Of a stretch of 64,000 bases of DNA, positions 1 to 11,522 are shown in pieces. The number at the start of each line of letters is the position of its first letter. The first letter of the stretch is position 1. The position numbers and the translations under genes were made by a program. The DNA is from Euclidia mi (Eukaryota > Arthropoda > Insecta > Lepidoptera > Erebidae): contig OX123193.2 in assembly GCA_944739405.2 (NCBI GenBank), positions 10,176,331-10,240,330 on the forward strand. Direction: 5' to 3'. Under the pieces are notes generated by a model. It was not told the DNA's origin. It ran no database searches and saw only the letters and a program-made list of their open reading frames with translations.

Positions 1-784
1 CGCCTAGAGTGTCAACATTTGGCGTTAGTTCATTGAAATGATACATTCTTGGGCTTAACATTTTTATATCAGAGGACAAAATTAAATTTTTAGTTATCAA
101 GAAGGGGAACGCTCTTCCCGCTGCCGGCACATCTCGAAAAAGCGCGTGCAGAATATCAGATGGCAGAAAATTATTTATACCTAAAAAAGAAATTGCGTTT
201 TCAGACTACCGTAACGTTTAATGTTTTTTGTTTAAGTTCATTCTGACGATTTCATTCACAGACAACCTAAAATCTCTATGCCTAGAAATGTTTATGCAAT
301 GTATTAGCTAGTTATCTGTAATATTATTCATTGTTGGTCAATAATTTAATATTTTAGAATAGATATGCTACTTTGAGCAAAATTATTTATTGCGTATTGA
401 TTTAAAAAAAATCGTGTCAATAATAAAGTAACATGTATGTACTCTATAATTAACAAACATGGTACTCTACTTTACATTAATTTACAGATTATTACGTGTA
501 AAACAACAAAAAATCGGCAAATTTATGAAAATTCGACCATTAAAACACAAAATCAAATATTTTTATTTCAGTAAAATTTAACAATATAAATTTAAAAACA
601 TAGTGGCATAATTAGGCATGGAAAAACAAAAGACTGTTCAAAAGCATAAAATCTAAAACGCAACTGTTTGAAAAAAGGTTGTGAAGCCCTGAATTTTTGT
701 TTACAAAAAGTCTATCTTCTCGTGGCACCAACTATAATTTGACTTCTATTGTTCGACGTTGACACATTGTTTAATTAACAACAG
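1..784. other. AT-rich intergenic sequence, no gene seen
   Basis: All frames are broken by frequent stops and no protein motif, tRNA or clear repeat structure is visible. The stretch is AT-rich with short A and T runs. Confidence 0.6.
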
Positions 785-873
785 GCAGCGATAGCCTACT
801 GGATATACCAACGGACTGCAATGCAGAGGGTATCGGGTTCGAATCCACGGTATGCTAGAACGATGATGATGAC
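785..873 (+). repeat. tRNA-derived SINE head (SINE family 1)
   Basis: The segment begins with a GCAGCGATAGCC-type head and has a box-B-like GGTTCGAATCC near 836-846, then passes almost at once into a GATGATGAT tail. The same head occurs on the minus strand near 36293 and 2491, followed there by a longer body. This is therefore read as a SINE copy with its body deleted, not as a functional tRNA gene: no clover-leaf with an anticodon arm can be drawn. Confidence 0.6.
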
Positions 874-1955
874 ATTGTTCAATTAACGATCTAGTAACGA
901 TAACATTCCAATATCAGTTTATTTAGGAGAATACCATTTGTGACATGAGTATGACACTGACATTAGATCGAAACTGCATTTTGAACAAATGTAGTTAGAA
1001 GAATTGAGTCTCAAAATAAAAAGGTTAACTGGTGCAGAATAAGACTGCACGGTAGGTACGTGTGCTTGTGTGTGTTAGGTACCTGCAAGCGAGCTCGTGG
1101 GGATCAGCTGAGCTGCGGCGGTTTGTGAGATAATATTCGATTCAAGTGTGCTTTTAATTGCATTGCATAGTACGTATTAGGTAAATACCTATTACATTGG
1201 TATCATCCTAACGGCGGCGCGTCCTAGCTTAAAAATAACCATAATTTTGCCCCCCTTGAGAACCTCATACATGGGCTCTGTAAATTCATCGGTCGGTCAC
1301 CCATCCATACTATGACCGTGATGTCTATTACTTTACCTTAACTTATGTAGTTTGTACGAAAATAAACCTGCGATATAGGCTCTGCAAGCCAATCCCATGG
1401 TCACCATCAAAGATCAAATGCGTCTAAAAAGGTAAGGTATTATATCTAACGGTCTGTTTCTGTCAGTCTCCAACCAGTAACCACTAGACTCCAGATGTCT
1501 TGACTAACACACTAGTTAAATACGTAATACATAAATAAAGTTAAGTACATCAACTTGACATATTTATAAAAAAAATACGTTGAGAAAAAAAATAAGGATC
1601 AAGAGGCTTTAGCTGCGCTATAAACGTTTTGGAATGCAATATTTACGTAAAATGGCGGACGCGGACGCGAGCGACACGACCGTCCTCTGAGAGCGCTCAG
1701 CGCTGAATGGCGGACATATCATCGCGCTTCGAGCTTTATAGGTCTTTTTAAAAAAATCATATTAATTACAAACGAAAAGTTTAGATTCCAATTTTTTTAT
1801 ATGACTTAAAATGAATCTTAAGGTTTCTAAATATGTATATACCTTTTTAATAATCACAGTGGTTTTTTAGATATAAATGCAAATTTGCGGGCTAAAATTA
1901 AGCAAAATGCACTGTTTTGATCTCCGATTTTCTTGAAAATTATGAATGAAAGTAC
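874..1955. other. Intergenic sequence, no gene seen
   Basis: No credible ORF is present. A locally GC-richer patch near 1650-1720 contains repeated GGCGGAC and GCGAGC words but no recognisable coding or RNA feature. Confidence 0.5.
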
Positions 1956-2360
1956 ATTGGGTAGTGTTGCAGTGGAAGCGATTATTAATATCGCATTAGG
2001 CACGGAGTGCTTATGCGAGCTGAATTGAACTTTATTGCTTAGTACCAAGAGTCGCAATTTCAATAAATTGGTTTGAAAAGTGAAGCTTCTGTACGTTAGT
2101 ACTATTAATTATTCTGTGGCCAAACTGACGGATCTCGAGTAGTGGTATTCATAACGATTTGCTTGTTATTTTGGCCAAAATTATGAGTCTAATCTTATAG
2201 GTCCACTCAAGAACCTCACCAGGAGATCTAAGGTAAATTTTTTCATGTAACTACCTGTTACTTGAACTCATCGCTATGCAGTCGCACTAATATATGTTTA
2301 AACCTTTGCCCTGGGCTAAGACTGGATGAATTAATCGCTTCCACTGAAACACTACCCAAT
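1956..2360. mobile_element. MITE with 29-bp terminal inverted repeats
   Basis: The left end (1956-1984) and the reverse complement of the right end (2332-2360) agree over 29 bases with one mismatch; both start ATTGGGTAGTGTT. The interior of about 350 bp has no coding capacity. Inverted identity also resumes outside: CGGGCTAAAATT at 1888-1899 mirrors 2358-2369, but 56 extra bases lie between it and the left arm. The original element may thus have been longer and later interrupted on its left side. No clear target duplication was found. Confidence 0.6.
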
Positions 2361-2416
2361 TTTAGCCCGGACTCTAACCAAGTATAAATAACAATTTAGT
2401 AGACCATTAAATTCTA

Positions 2417-2491
2417 AAAGCCTACGATACGCACCGTGGATTTGAACGTGACACCCTATACATAGCAGTTCCCATTAGGCTATCGTAGCTT
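2417..2491 (-). repeat. tRNA-derived SINE head (SINE family 1)
   Basis: Read on the minus strand, the segment starts AAGCTACGATAGCC and contains a box-B-like GTTCAAATCCACG, matching the heads near 785 and 36293. Only the tRNA-like part is present. Confidence 0.5.
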
Positions 2492-2846
2492 GCTACTTAT
2501 CTATAATATAAGAAGATGCTTATCAATTATATGTTGCCTAATAATGCGGAACCACGTTTACCAATTTACACGAGCCTTAATTATCGACCCAATGTTCAAA
2601 CAACGAACGATTTATGAATCTAATTTATCACCTGGCTAATAAAATTTGACGTGACGCATCAAAAGTGGCATCCGCCATGATTGTGCCAATCTACCTGGCA
2701 ATATGGCGGATGGCACTATGGCACTAAACACATATTTATCCATTTCCACGCAACACTGCGCTTTAACGTCGTTCCTTATGAATTTCGGACGCTGCACAGT
2801 GCAGTTTTTAATTTAAATGTATGGAGTTGGACGTGGAGGCACAATG

Positions 2847-2854
2847 GCTGGATG
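2847..2854. repeat. Left 8-bp target-site duplication of the hAT-like element
   Basis: GCTGGATG directly precedes the left terminal repeat and is repeated exactly after the right terminal repeat at 4349-4356. Confidence 0.85.
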
Positions 2855-2870
2855 TAGTGTTGCCCAAATG

Positions 2871-3010
2871 CAAGAACAAGACGAGACTTAGCCAGTCTTG
2901 GTCTTGGTCTTGCGCCAATACACCTGGTCTTGGTCTTGGTCTTGGTATTGCGCTCCCAGTCTTGGTCTTGGTCTTGGTCTTGCAGCAAGAGTCTTGCAAG
3001 TCTTGCAATT
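2871..3010. repeat. Left subterminal GGTCTT hexamer array
   Basis: Many GGTCTT copies, some degenerate (GAGTCTT, TGTCTT), with a few AAGAAC/AAGACG units in the opposite sense next to the terminal repeat. The array lies directly inside the transposon end, where hAT transposases are known to bind short subterminal repeats. Confidence 0.8.
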
Positions 3011-4174
3011 ACCTATCAGTCTATTACTATTTATTAAAGTTTTTAAATCTTAGAAAAACGTATTAGAATTGGAACATTGTGAGCTTGAATTAACACAGCC
3101 ATAGTAAAGATCAAGCAGATTAATAAATAACTGAAGATTTGATAACAAATTCGAAAAATCAACTGACCTATATGTCGTTTTCCATGGAAGTAACTGTTTC
3201 TTAATAAACATTTATGATTTATAAGCTTACATTTGCTAAAACATGTAAAAAAAACAAATTAATTACAATAACTTGACTGTAGTTATTACATCATGCGATT
3301 AATTGCATAACTTACAGAAAGTTTTTTTTAAGTAGGTGCACGTGCGCTGAACGTGGCGCGGGTGGCGTGGAGGAGCGGGGATGACGGGTGATAGTATACG
3401 TGTGTGCTTGCCACAACCACGACTATAGAGTTGTAAGGGTTGTCGAAAAAAACACAAAAAAATATTTTTTTTAGTTTTGTATGGAAAAAAAAGTTTCGCT
3501 TTCATTATTAACATTTACGCATACGATTCCAAACTTGATATAGATAAACACCTTTAAATATTGTTGGGCCTAACTCGGACACCCTGTATACTTACTAGAA
3601 TAAATTATTATGACATCTACTACCTATCCTTACCATTTTATCCTAATCATAATACTGCTTGCGTGATCAGTATAATGTATTCATTTTCATTCTAAGCACT
3701 CTGAAACTTATTTATTCTTTGGAACACCTGTAGGTACTCTTAAAATTCGAAATTATTTTGCATGAGTCTACCTACGCCCTGTGGCGGCAATCAAATAGTG
3801 TCAAATGTTGTGATTTCGGCGCGGCGGCAACGATTGTTGTATATGATTTCAAAAGAAGCCGCCGGCGCGTGTATCATAACCATGTACTTCCGAAAAGCGG
3901 CAAATTTCTTTGAGAAGTAAGTACAAAACCTTTGATGCCGCATTATCAAAGTGCCGATGGTTAAAACATAACTATGCATGCACTCAGTTTGATTTTAATG
4001 GATATTTTTTTATTCGCTATGTAGGTATGTTTATGGTACCTATTAGTCGTAATGCGCATAGGTCCAGTTTTTCATATTCTTTGATACAGTTTTTTGCGTC
4101 TCATAGAATTCCTAAGCGTACCTATACACCGAACTGTTACACCTAACTACTCCGTGAAATAGCGCTAAGTCCTA

Positions 4175-4332
4175 GCTGCAAGACGCAAGAGTCTTGCAGG
4201 CTTAGTCTTGTTCTTGCTCAAGTCTTGCACGATCAGTCTTGGTCTTGGTCTTGCTAAAAATACGCGGTCTTGTTCTTGGTCTTGGTCTTGCAAAAACGCA
4301 AGAACAAGACCAAGACTGCAAGACCAAGACTG
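4175..4332. repeat. Right subterminal GGTCTT/AAGACC array
   Basis: Mixed-orientation GTCTTG and CAAGAC units fill the last 160 bases of the element before its right terminal repeat. They mirror the left array, though unit order and spacing differ. Confidence 0.8.
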
Positions 4333-4348
4333 AATTTGGGCAACACTA

Positions 4349-4356
4349 GCTGGATG
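4349..4356. repeat. Right 8-bp target-site duplication of the hAT-like element
   Basis: Exact second copy of GCTGGATG (see 2847-2854). Confidence 0.85.
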
Positions 4357-4964
4357 TGATGACAAGTTATTCAATTATTACTACTACTACGTAAATGCGA
4401 GAACTAAAAGATAATCACCATCATCTTTCACCTGGCGTTATTCGTTAGTCACTAGTCTAACCAGCAACATTTATAAATATACCTGAGTTTTTTGGCTGTG
4501 CTCTGTATGATTATCAATTCAATTTTTTTTATATTAATACTATGATTTTTTTATTTTATTTTATTAATATTGTTGACTTTTTTATTTAATTAATTTTATT
4601 TGGCTTTTAAACATTTTTTTATGTGGAAATACAAACACAATTGTATAATTGTTTGTGAATAAATAAATGAAATAACATGATGTTCTAAAAATTAAAATGG
4701 ATTTATTAAAAAAAAATACTATACTTGTCGTATAAATTAATTAATAAATATCAAAGGTCAAAGGCACTACCTTTCGATAATGGTACAATTATAGTCCACT
4801 TTTATAACAGTGATAAAATACGAGCCGTTTTCTTAACAAAAGCAGAAGATTTCTTACATGAAAACATTCTGTATATCTGTATGGATTATTACTACGTGAA
4901 AAAAATTAATACTTCTAATGTTATAATTACTTTTTATTATTTAAAATTTAATGGAGAACTCTCA
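4357..4964. other. AT-rich intergenic sequence
   Basis: Long T and A runs at 4530-4700 and no credible gene. A 91-codon frame at 4725-5000 is AT-driven and runs into a repeat, so it is not called. Confidence 0.5.
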
Positions 4965-5135
4965 GACATGCAGGTTTCCTCACGATATTTTCCTCCGTGA
5001 AGTTCTCGAAATACCTGTGAAGTCTGCCAACCCACACTTGGCCAGCGTGGTGGACTATGGTCTTACCCTTCTCATAGTGAGAAGTGGCCCGTGCCCAGCA
5101 GTGGGACAGTTTATATACAGAGCCGATGATGATGA
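4965..5135 (+). repeat. Retroposon 3'-tail fragment ending in GATGATGAT
   Basis: The segment contains a GGTTTCCTCACGATATTTTCC-like block (4974-4992) and then a CGTGCCCAGCAGTGGGAC block near 5090-5107, closing with a GAT microsatellite at about 5124-5133. These are familiar 3'-end words of Lepidoptera SINE/LINE copies. It looks like two retroposon pieces joined; family assignment is from memory only. Confidence 0.5.
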
Positions 5136-7482
5136 AATTTAATGGACAAACAAATATTTTAAATAAATATTGATCTTTATACCTACCACGGTTTTTTTTA
5201 TATAACCTACCTTTTAGATAAAACAGTGAAATAGGAATTCATGAAGAAACGTATTTCAAAATAATTGTTAATAGTCGAATCTCAACCCACTGACTGGTCG
5301 GAAGCTTTCAGCCAAGTAAAAAACGGCTTTAGCTTCAATGGTCAAAACTGCATAGTAAATTCAAAACACGGTCTTTGCAAGTCACTTACATCATAAAAAC
5401 CTTACACCCAGATAAATTCCGCAGTTCAACGCAACCGCGGAGTAAGTTGACTTGTATTAAGTTTCGAGCGCTGCCAGAATGCTAACCCCTAGATAAGTTG
5501 CCGCGAGTTTGTGGCTGATCAAAAACAGTGCTAGGACACACGGGAGTATAGTTTGACTAGCAATTTTATAGTTAATGTGAGTTATTTTATAGGTGATTTC
5601 TAAAATTGGTAAATCTGTGTATATAAAAAACTTGAAAAAGCCAAAACCATTGAGCGCAGAAAGCTGATATTTGGCATATAATATATTCCATGGGCAAAAA
5701 TATGCGAGTGTAGCTGCGGGCGTTTACTAGTGTACTAATAAAATAAATTACTTATCGTGTGCATACGCGTCCATAGTTTACAGGCTGTCTTAGTGGTGAC
5801 TAGCGAAAAACTATGAAAACACGGTAAGATGTTCCGAATCTGAAAGGCCTTTTGTATTATCTCAACAGGTATTCCAAACATTTTACTGCACTTGTTTTCA
5901 GTGTGTCTCTTAACAGGCCATCAGGTCTTTAGTTAGTGAATTGTTGAAGGGAAAAAAAACGGTTACAAACTTTTTAATGCGTGAATAGATTTACAAAATG
6001 TATCGTCCCTTTGCGTAATCAAGGATTCGGCAGGCTTTTTCTTATAAACTTAAATAAGAGGGTGCCGAGACGAGTCGTTTGTTTGGTCCATTTATTGTTA
6101 CTGAGCAATACAGGAGTACTTTTCCTTGAAGTTCTTGGAAATGGAGTTCCTAGTTTTCAGAAGAGGGCGTGTTATCCAGCTCCTGGTAGATATCCTGTGT
6201 TATGGAAAGGCTAAGCAGTTTACGAGAAAACGTTTATTAATACCATAAATTTTATTGCGCTGTAAATTTTCTAAGAAGATAAATATGAGTTGTAGGTCTT
6301 CTTCTTCTTCTTCGTGTGGGTGGTAGGTGTTTAATACGTACAAAATCATGTTTTGTATGCTTGTGATTCTGATTAGTATGTATCCTGAGACTGAAAGATA
6401 TGAATGCAATTTTGACGTAAAAATATGTATTGTTCATGCTTTCACAATAACCCTGTAAAGGAATACCGTATTTTTAGAGAGCTATGCTTAAATACTGTAG
6501 TGACCTCCTGCTATTTTTAAAAAGTAAAAGTAATCAAAACGTACCAAACAACAGTCACCATACAGGAACAGTTGGCGCACCATAATTCCGGCACATGTTT
6601 CCGGACAAAAAATCTCCAAATGACTTGGGAATGTAACGCGAATGGAGACAGCTACTAAGGTTAGGGTGACAAAAATATCGTGTAATAGCTAGGTCGTGGG
6701 TGTTCCGAGAAGGTCACGTACTTGCCTTACAAAGGTGGCTTAGGGCGTGTTACACTGCATGAGTTACTCAACGTCCCGGGATATGAATGTCTTTTGAGTA
6801 CGATACACATCTTGTTAGGGGAAATGCAAGGTGTCCTGAAAAGTGCAAGGTGTTTGGAATTTCTGGATATTGCTTGAGTGGCATAAAATTTTGAAGTGGG
6901 GAAGAAAAATGAATAGCTTAATCCAGAAATATTGAAGTCGTGGGTAGACTTAGCTGTAGGTTGATTGTTTTGCGAAGACTGGTTTTAAGATAATTATGAC
7001 GACTGATGTTAAAAATTTTGTAAATTGTAATTTGTAAGAAATATAAATATAGTTACAAAAACTTGTTGACTTTTGGCATTATGCACAATAATGTACAAAC
7101 GAAGCTCTAATACGAAGCGCTTCATATAATTTGAAAAGGTGTTATTAATAAAGGCTACTATTATTTTAAACTTTCCGCATTCAGTTTAGTTTTGTAAGGT
7201 TTAAAAATATGAAGTGTTTGTTGTTGCAATAGTTTATTACATACACTCTTACATTTTTCGACTTTTTGGACTTTATTGTTATTTTATACTATGCACAAAA
7301 TATTGAAAGCAATATTTTACCATTAATCAAGATTTGTGATTTGATTTAATACCATCATCGCAGTCTCTTTGTCTATATTAGTTCAGTGTTTCACTAGAAA
7401 ACTTTTCCAAGAGAATGGCTGATACAGTGACGGCCTCACGCCTTTTTGAGTATTCAGTAAAAAATATTATTCTACTTGCAAT
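5136..7482. other. Long intergenic stretch without a recognisable gene
   Basis: No homology-bearing ORF was seen. A short TCT microsatellite lies at 6297-6314. A block near 5637-5720 has wording typical of decayed insect repeats but no ends. Short frames at 5981-6214 and 6200-6437 have no recognisable motif. Confidence 0.5.
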
Positions 7483-7620
7483 AATCATTATCCTCACAGC
7501 GTTATCCCGGTTGGAACCCGGGGTCCGCTTGCTAGTCTAATCGGATTAAACTGAATATTAACTATTTCACATAGTGACTGCTTGTCTGACCTACGGACCT
7601 AAAGGGATATGTAGCGATAT
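7483..7620 (-). repeat. SINE family 1, 3' half
   Basis: Matches the body of the fuller copy at 35915-36293, sharing for example GGGTCCGCTTGCTAGTCTAA and AAAGGGATA...GCGATATT with small differences. On the minus strand it ends toward a GATGATTAT tail. The tRNA-like head is missing. Confidence 0.6.
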
Positions 7621-7854
7621 TTCATTCCTCTTTATTTTACGTTTTAAACCACATTATAATTACATCCAACAAAGTCATGGTCACCCTACTACAAAGATCT
7701 CACCCGCGAATTACTTGAAGTGAGTTGAGTACGTCACGGCCACAATACATCTATCAGTTCCTTGATATATACTTGGCACATCCACAGAACGTGAAACTAG
7801 GGATCTTAGACAAAAGATCTTTTATATATTCCTTCAGTTTCAACCTCATTTTTT

Positions 7855-8350
7855 AGGGTTCTGTACCTAAAAGGTAAAAAACGGAACCCTATTACTTAGC
7901 CCCCGCTGTCTGTCTGTCCGTCTGTCTGTCACCAAGCTGTATCTCAAAAACCGTGATAGCAAGAAGACTGAAATTTTCAAGAATTATGTATTTCGGTTGC
8001 CGCTATAACAACAAATACTAAAAATAAAAAAAATAAAAATATTAAGAGCGGGTCCCATACAAAAACGTGTTTTTTTAGTATATTTTGCTCAAAATTACTA
8101 ACTATAACAGGTAGACGCTTTAAATTTTCACAGAATATTTAGTTGTATATTACCTTTCAAAATAAAAAAAGTAAATAATAAAGGGGGGCTCCCATACAAC
8201 AAACGTAATATTTAAGCAATTTGTTACTCGATCTTAATAAACAGGTAGAAACTTAAAAAGTATTTAAGTATACATACAACTAACGTGATTTTCTTTTAAA
8301 GATGATGGTACGGAACCCTTCGTGCGCGAGTCCGACTCGCACTCGCCCAA
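7855..8350. repeat. Dispersed Lepidoptera-type repeat with GGAACCC inverted ends
   Basis: AGGGTTCTGT (7855-7864) is followed by its near complement ACGGAACCCT (7881-7890), making an end hairpin. A third copy, GTACGGAACCCT, lies at 8308-8319 in the inverted sense. A TGTC/CTGT microsatellite occupies 7906-7930. A near-palindrome, GCGAGTCCGACTCGC, sits at 8326-8340. I recall this block as widespread in lepidopteran genomes. It has no coding capacity and its class is unclear. Confidence 0.55.
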
Positions 8351-8557
8351 TTTTTATATGTAATGTCTAGACGAGCGTCTATTGCCTGTACAAGTGTGAA
8401 TTTATTTTGTGTGAGAAGTTGTTTAAGATTCAAGTTTTATCTGAATATAGTGAACATTCTCTTTAGATTGAATTAAACGAAAACAGATATTATATAACTA
8501 ATTGGATTGGATATAGGTCTGTCCAATGGCAGGCCACTAAGCTCTACCAATAATTAC

Positions 8558-8803
8558 AGATTTACAGAGAAGCGCAGTTCTTAAGGATTTTGTGTGTGGG
8601 GACAACAGTTCCAAGTGGGGACTGTCTCCACTTTAGTTCGTAGTTGGCGCCGTTATCCGTCTCTTTCGTTCTCGTAGTCAAGATACACTGGAGGAGAGAG
8701 AGACAGCTGCCGCAGCGCGGCTGCCACGCCGCCAGGTGGCAATTTGAGTCACCGAAAGTTTGTCTTCAAGCGCCCCTATGAAATGCGCCTCTATATAAAT
8801 ATC
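8558..8803 (-). mobile_element. MITE copy 1 (inverted relative to copy at 14779)
   Basis: Reads as the reverse complement of 14779-15056 over most of its length, including the words GCGCAGTTCTTAAGGATTT, TAGTTGGCGCCGTT, GAGAGAGACAGCTG and CAAATTGCCAC. The ends, AGATTTACAGAGAAGCGC and AGATATTTATATAGAGGCGC, form an imperfect terminal inverted repeat of about 20 bp. There is no ORF. Confidence 0.65.
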
Positions 8804-9318
8804 TAAGCTCTTTGGCTCTTTGTTATACTGGCAATCAATATTTTACCTACATTCTACTTATTTTGTTCTACTAACATAATTATCATTTATATCATTATCA
8901 ATATAGTAATAAATTACAATTACAAAGTTATGCATCCAATATCTACAATACTTGTGATATAACATTGACTATTTACAGCATAGCTATGTGCTTTGATCTT
9001 TACAAATGTAATTTTAATGTGATTCTAGTCGCATAAGCTAATACGAAACGAATTTTCAGGTACACAAACAAGATTATTTGGTAGAGTTTCTGAGCAATTA
9101 AAACAAAGAGATAGATGGTGGCGGTATACACATTAATACAAATAAATTTGCATAAATTGCGTTAATTTTAATTAGTAAGTAAGTCTTAATATATTACGGT
9201 TAATGGGGTGTTTAATTAGCCATTAAACGATTTTATGGTGTTTATATTAAGAAGGTTAAGTGTTGAGATATCGCGCCCTTACAAAATGGAATTGCAAACA
9301 AAAAGGCGCCTAAGCATA
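8804..9318. other. AT-rich spacer
   Basis: No gene, RNA or repeat boundary could be supported. Confidence 0.5.
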
Positions 9319-10152
9319 TGTCGGCGATACGCCAGGGTTATGGTGTCCAGACTCCAGACTCCATTATAATAAAAACACTCACGTAATATTTCTTAGTTTA
9401 TTTTCAGACGACTTCTAGCACAGAATTAAATTAAAATGCGACCTACAGTCCTTTTTATACACTAACCGTCATTACATTTAATGTTTAACAGCCACTTCCT
9501 TTACAAAATATAATTGAAATTACTATACAATTAATTATAAACTAATCAAAAATCGACATTAATATTGTAATGAATTTTGCACAACACCAAATGATTTATT
9601 TTATACGGATAACAAATTTATTTTATTAACCAAACGCTGCTTTACAACATTGTCAACAGATGGCGCTATCAACAGGATGCAAATATAAACGCATGTTATT
9701 TATTACCGTAAAAATAAGTGTCAGAATAATGTTATTGAATACTAATTGATTTTACTTTGAAAGTTTCTGGAGTTATCTTAATAACTAAGCGATAAATTAA
9801 ATACCCAATCTTTATAAAACAGTTAAGCAGCCAATACAGTGACTAATATTGTAAAGTAGTGAAGTTCTCAGTTCTGTGTTCACAAATAGTTATTTAAATG
9901 ACAATCTTAAATATTATTAACATTTTCGTAACAATATAATCATTATATATTAATTTGCGCCCATACGGCCATTCTGATCCAGCGCGCTCCTCGCGCTGAT
10001 TATTTAACGGTTACAGAATAAACAGCATAACAAACAAAAAGAATGAATATAAATATAAAAATTACATAACTAAGCGTTTATTATACATAATAAACTAAAA
10101 GATATTTACAAGGCTTCACCTAGTAATAGGATCTTAGCCTGAGGCATGCGTC
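9319..10152 (+). repeat. Long direct repeat, copy A (834 bp)
   Basis: Starts TGTCGGCGATACGCCA and stays nearly identical to 13706-14487 to the word GGCATGCGTC. Copy A has about 48 bases near 9762-9810 and a short ATAATCATTA stretch near 9936 that copy B lacks. No ORF of note. The TG start could fit a long terminal repeat, but no CA end, primer site or coding interior was seen, so it is left as an unclassified repeat. Confidence 0.75.
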
Positions 10153-10527
10153 GACCATCACGGGATCTAACAAAACACATGGCTAAGCCAATTCCTGGCA
10201 TCACCGACATAGGGATCTTAGCCAACTCGTGGCATCACCGACATAGGGATCTAGCGCACACAGGCATCACCCACATAGGGATCTAGCCCACAAACGGCAT
10301 CACCCACATAGGGTCGATTTAGCCCATGCGGCATCACCCATCACGAGATCTAGCCAACACACGGCATCACCCATCACGGGATCTAGCCAACACACGGCAT
10401 CACCCATCACGGGATCTAGCCAACACCCGGCATCACCCATCACGGGATCTAGCCAACACACGGCATCACCCATCACGGGATCTAGCCAACACACGGCATC
10501 ACCCATCACGGGATCTAGCCAACAAGA
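10153..10527 (+). repeat. 33-bp minisatellite
   Basis: Six nearly identical 33-bp units run from 10330 to about 10524, each beginning GGCATCACCCATCACGGGAT. Four to five more degenerate units with ACATAGGG variants lie upstream (10153-10329). Because 33 is divisible by three, the array stays open in several frames and gives a spurious 11-residue repeat protein on each strand. The array begins at the end of direct repeat A, and the first degenerate unit is also present at the end of copy B. Confidence 0.85.
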
Positions 10528-11159
10528 CCAGGATCAAGGATACGCATGGTGGCCAGCCAGCGTTTTGGGAAGGATGTTGGATAGTAAAAATAAAATTTTA
10601 CTCAAACACAAATGCAAAATTTGCCTCATAAACACATCAATGCATATACATAAAATAATCATCATCGTTCTTTATGATCAGTTATATCAATACAATGCAA
10701 TTACATAGGTCCAACAACGACAGTGGAGGAGGTAGAGGATCCCCCACGTAAATCGGTATCTGACGAATCCTCCGCCCATACGGTCAAGCCGCTCATACAG
10801 TCGCCGATGTTGATCAGCAACAAAGGTTAGCAAACAATGCTTGACTCCAGCTCAGTACAGCACTCAAGCGGCATGTGTGCGCGCAGCCCACACACAAAAC
10901 CACCGACGTCAAAAGGGCGGGCCACCGTCATCCATACATACCAATCAGTAAAGGACCGCTCGTCCATCCTCTCCTCACACCAAGGTCAGGTCATCTGCTA
11001 GCATGTCATCATCAACCTGCAACACTCAAAAGACAGGTGGTGGGCAACATTTCCCACCCAAATATTAGTTCCATGAACCTTCGTAACTGTAGATGAAATA
11101 AAATTCTACTCTTACAAAGTGGTCCGGTCTATTAAGCTATATCTATATATCAGGCATGT
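10528..11159. other. Unique-looking sequence after the minisatellite
   Basis: Moderately GC-rich at 10730-11000 with CA-rich words. A 73-codon frame at 10875-11096 has no recognisable motif, and nothing else was found. Confidence 0.45.
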
Positions 11160-11522
11160 TCAACCTGTGCATTGGTCTATAGTTATCTTTGCTTCAACAG
11201 TGTTGTAGCCCATATTTAACGCATAAAGTAAAATACAAAAGACACTCTGAATTTTCTCAGGTTCTGTCTGACAGTGCCATTTTAGATAGTCAAATATAAA
11301 GTTATCAGGATACCCATATTTTGCAGTTTTGATAAAACAGTTAAAACTTAATATATTCAAAATTAGTTTTATACACATCAAACAGGAAAACAAAATGGCA
11401 AGGACAAAACGAGGCCTATGTTCAGCCGTGAACAGTCGGACTGTTGGTGATAAATATGAAATGATTTCAAACGATGCAGATCCAAGGATTTCGTAAATAC
11501 TAGTGCTATAATTATTATTCAT
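11160..11522 (-). CDS. Hypothetical protein or exon, 120 codons
   Basis: I do not recognise this protein. The frame opens with ATG at 11522 and stops at 11160. It has mixed amino-acid composition and no low-complexity bias, unlike the AT-driven frames nearby. Residues about 38-61 are hydrophobic (FVLAILFSCLMCIKLILNIL), so a single membrane segment is possible. The C-terminal third is hydrophilic with scattered Cys. No neighbouring exon, splice signal or start context makes it convincing. It could be an isolated host exon, a decayed gene or chance. Confidence 0.25.
   Translation of the reverse strand: MNNNYSTSIYEILGSASFEIISYLSPTVRLFTAEHRPRFVLAILFSCLMCIKLILNILSFNCFIKTAKYGYPDNFIFDYLKWHCQTEPEKIQSVFCILLYALNMGYNTVEAKITIDQCTG

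Larger units (their letters stand above)
2855..4348. mobile_element. hAT-like non-autonomous DNA transposon, 1,494 bp
   Basis: The element starts TAGTGTTGCCCAAAT, and the exact reverse complement of these 15 bases ends it at 4348. An 8-bp duplication (GCTGGATG) flanks it. Eight-base target duplications and TAG/CAG-G-start termini are typical of the hAT superfamily. Just inside each end lie arrays of the hexamer GGTCTT and its complement AAGACC. The interior is AT-rich with no transposase-like ORF; the longest frames are low-complexity translations of the hexamer arrays. It must have been moved by a transposase supplied elsewhere. The family assignment is inferred from the ends and the duplication length. 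Confidence 0.85.

Noticed and set aside
2776..3066. Short frames on both strands with Asp-Gln-Asp or Leu-Val-Leu repeats
   Set aside because: They are translations of the GGTCTT hexamer array at the end of the hAT-like element.
10153..10527. CRISPR-like array
   Set aside because: Units are contiguous with no unique spacers, and the window is eukaryotic.
10326..10631. 101-codon plus-strand frame with an 11-residue RHHPSRDLANT repeat, and its 69-codon minus-strand mirror
   Set aside because: Both are translations of the 33-bp minisatellite, whose unit length keeps every frame open. There is no start context or conserved domain.
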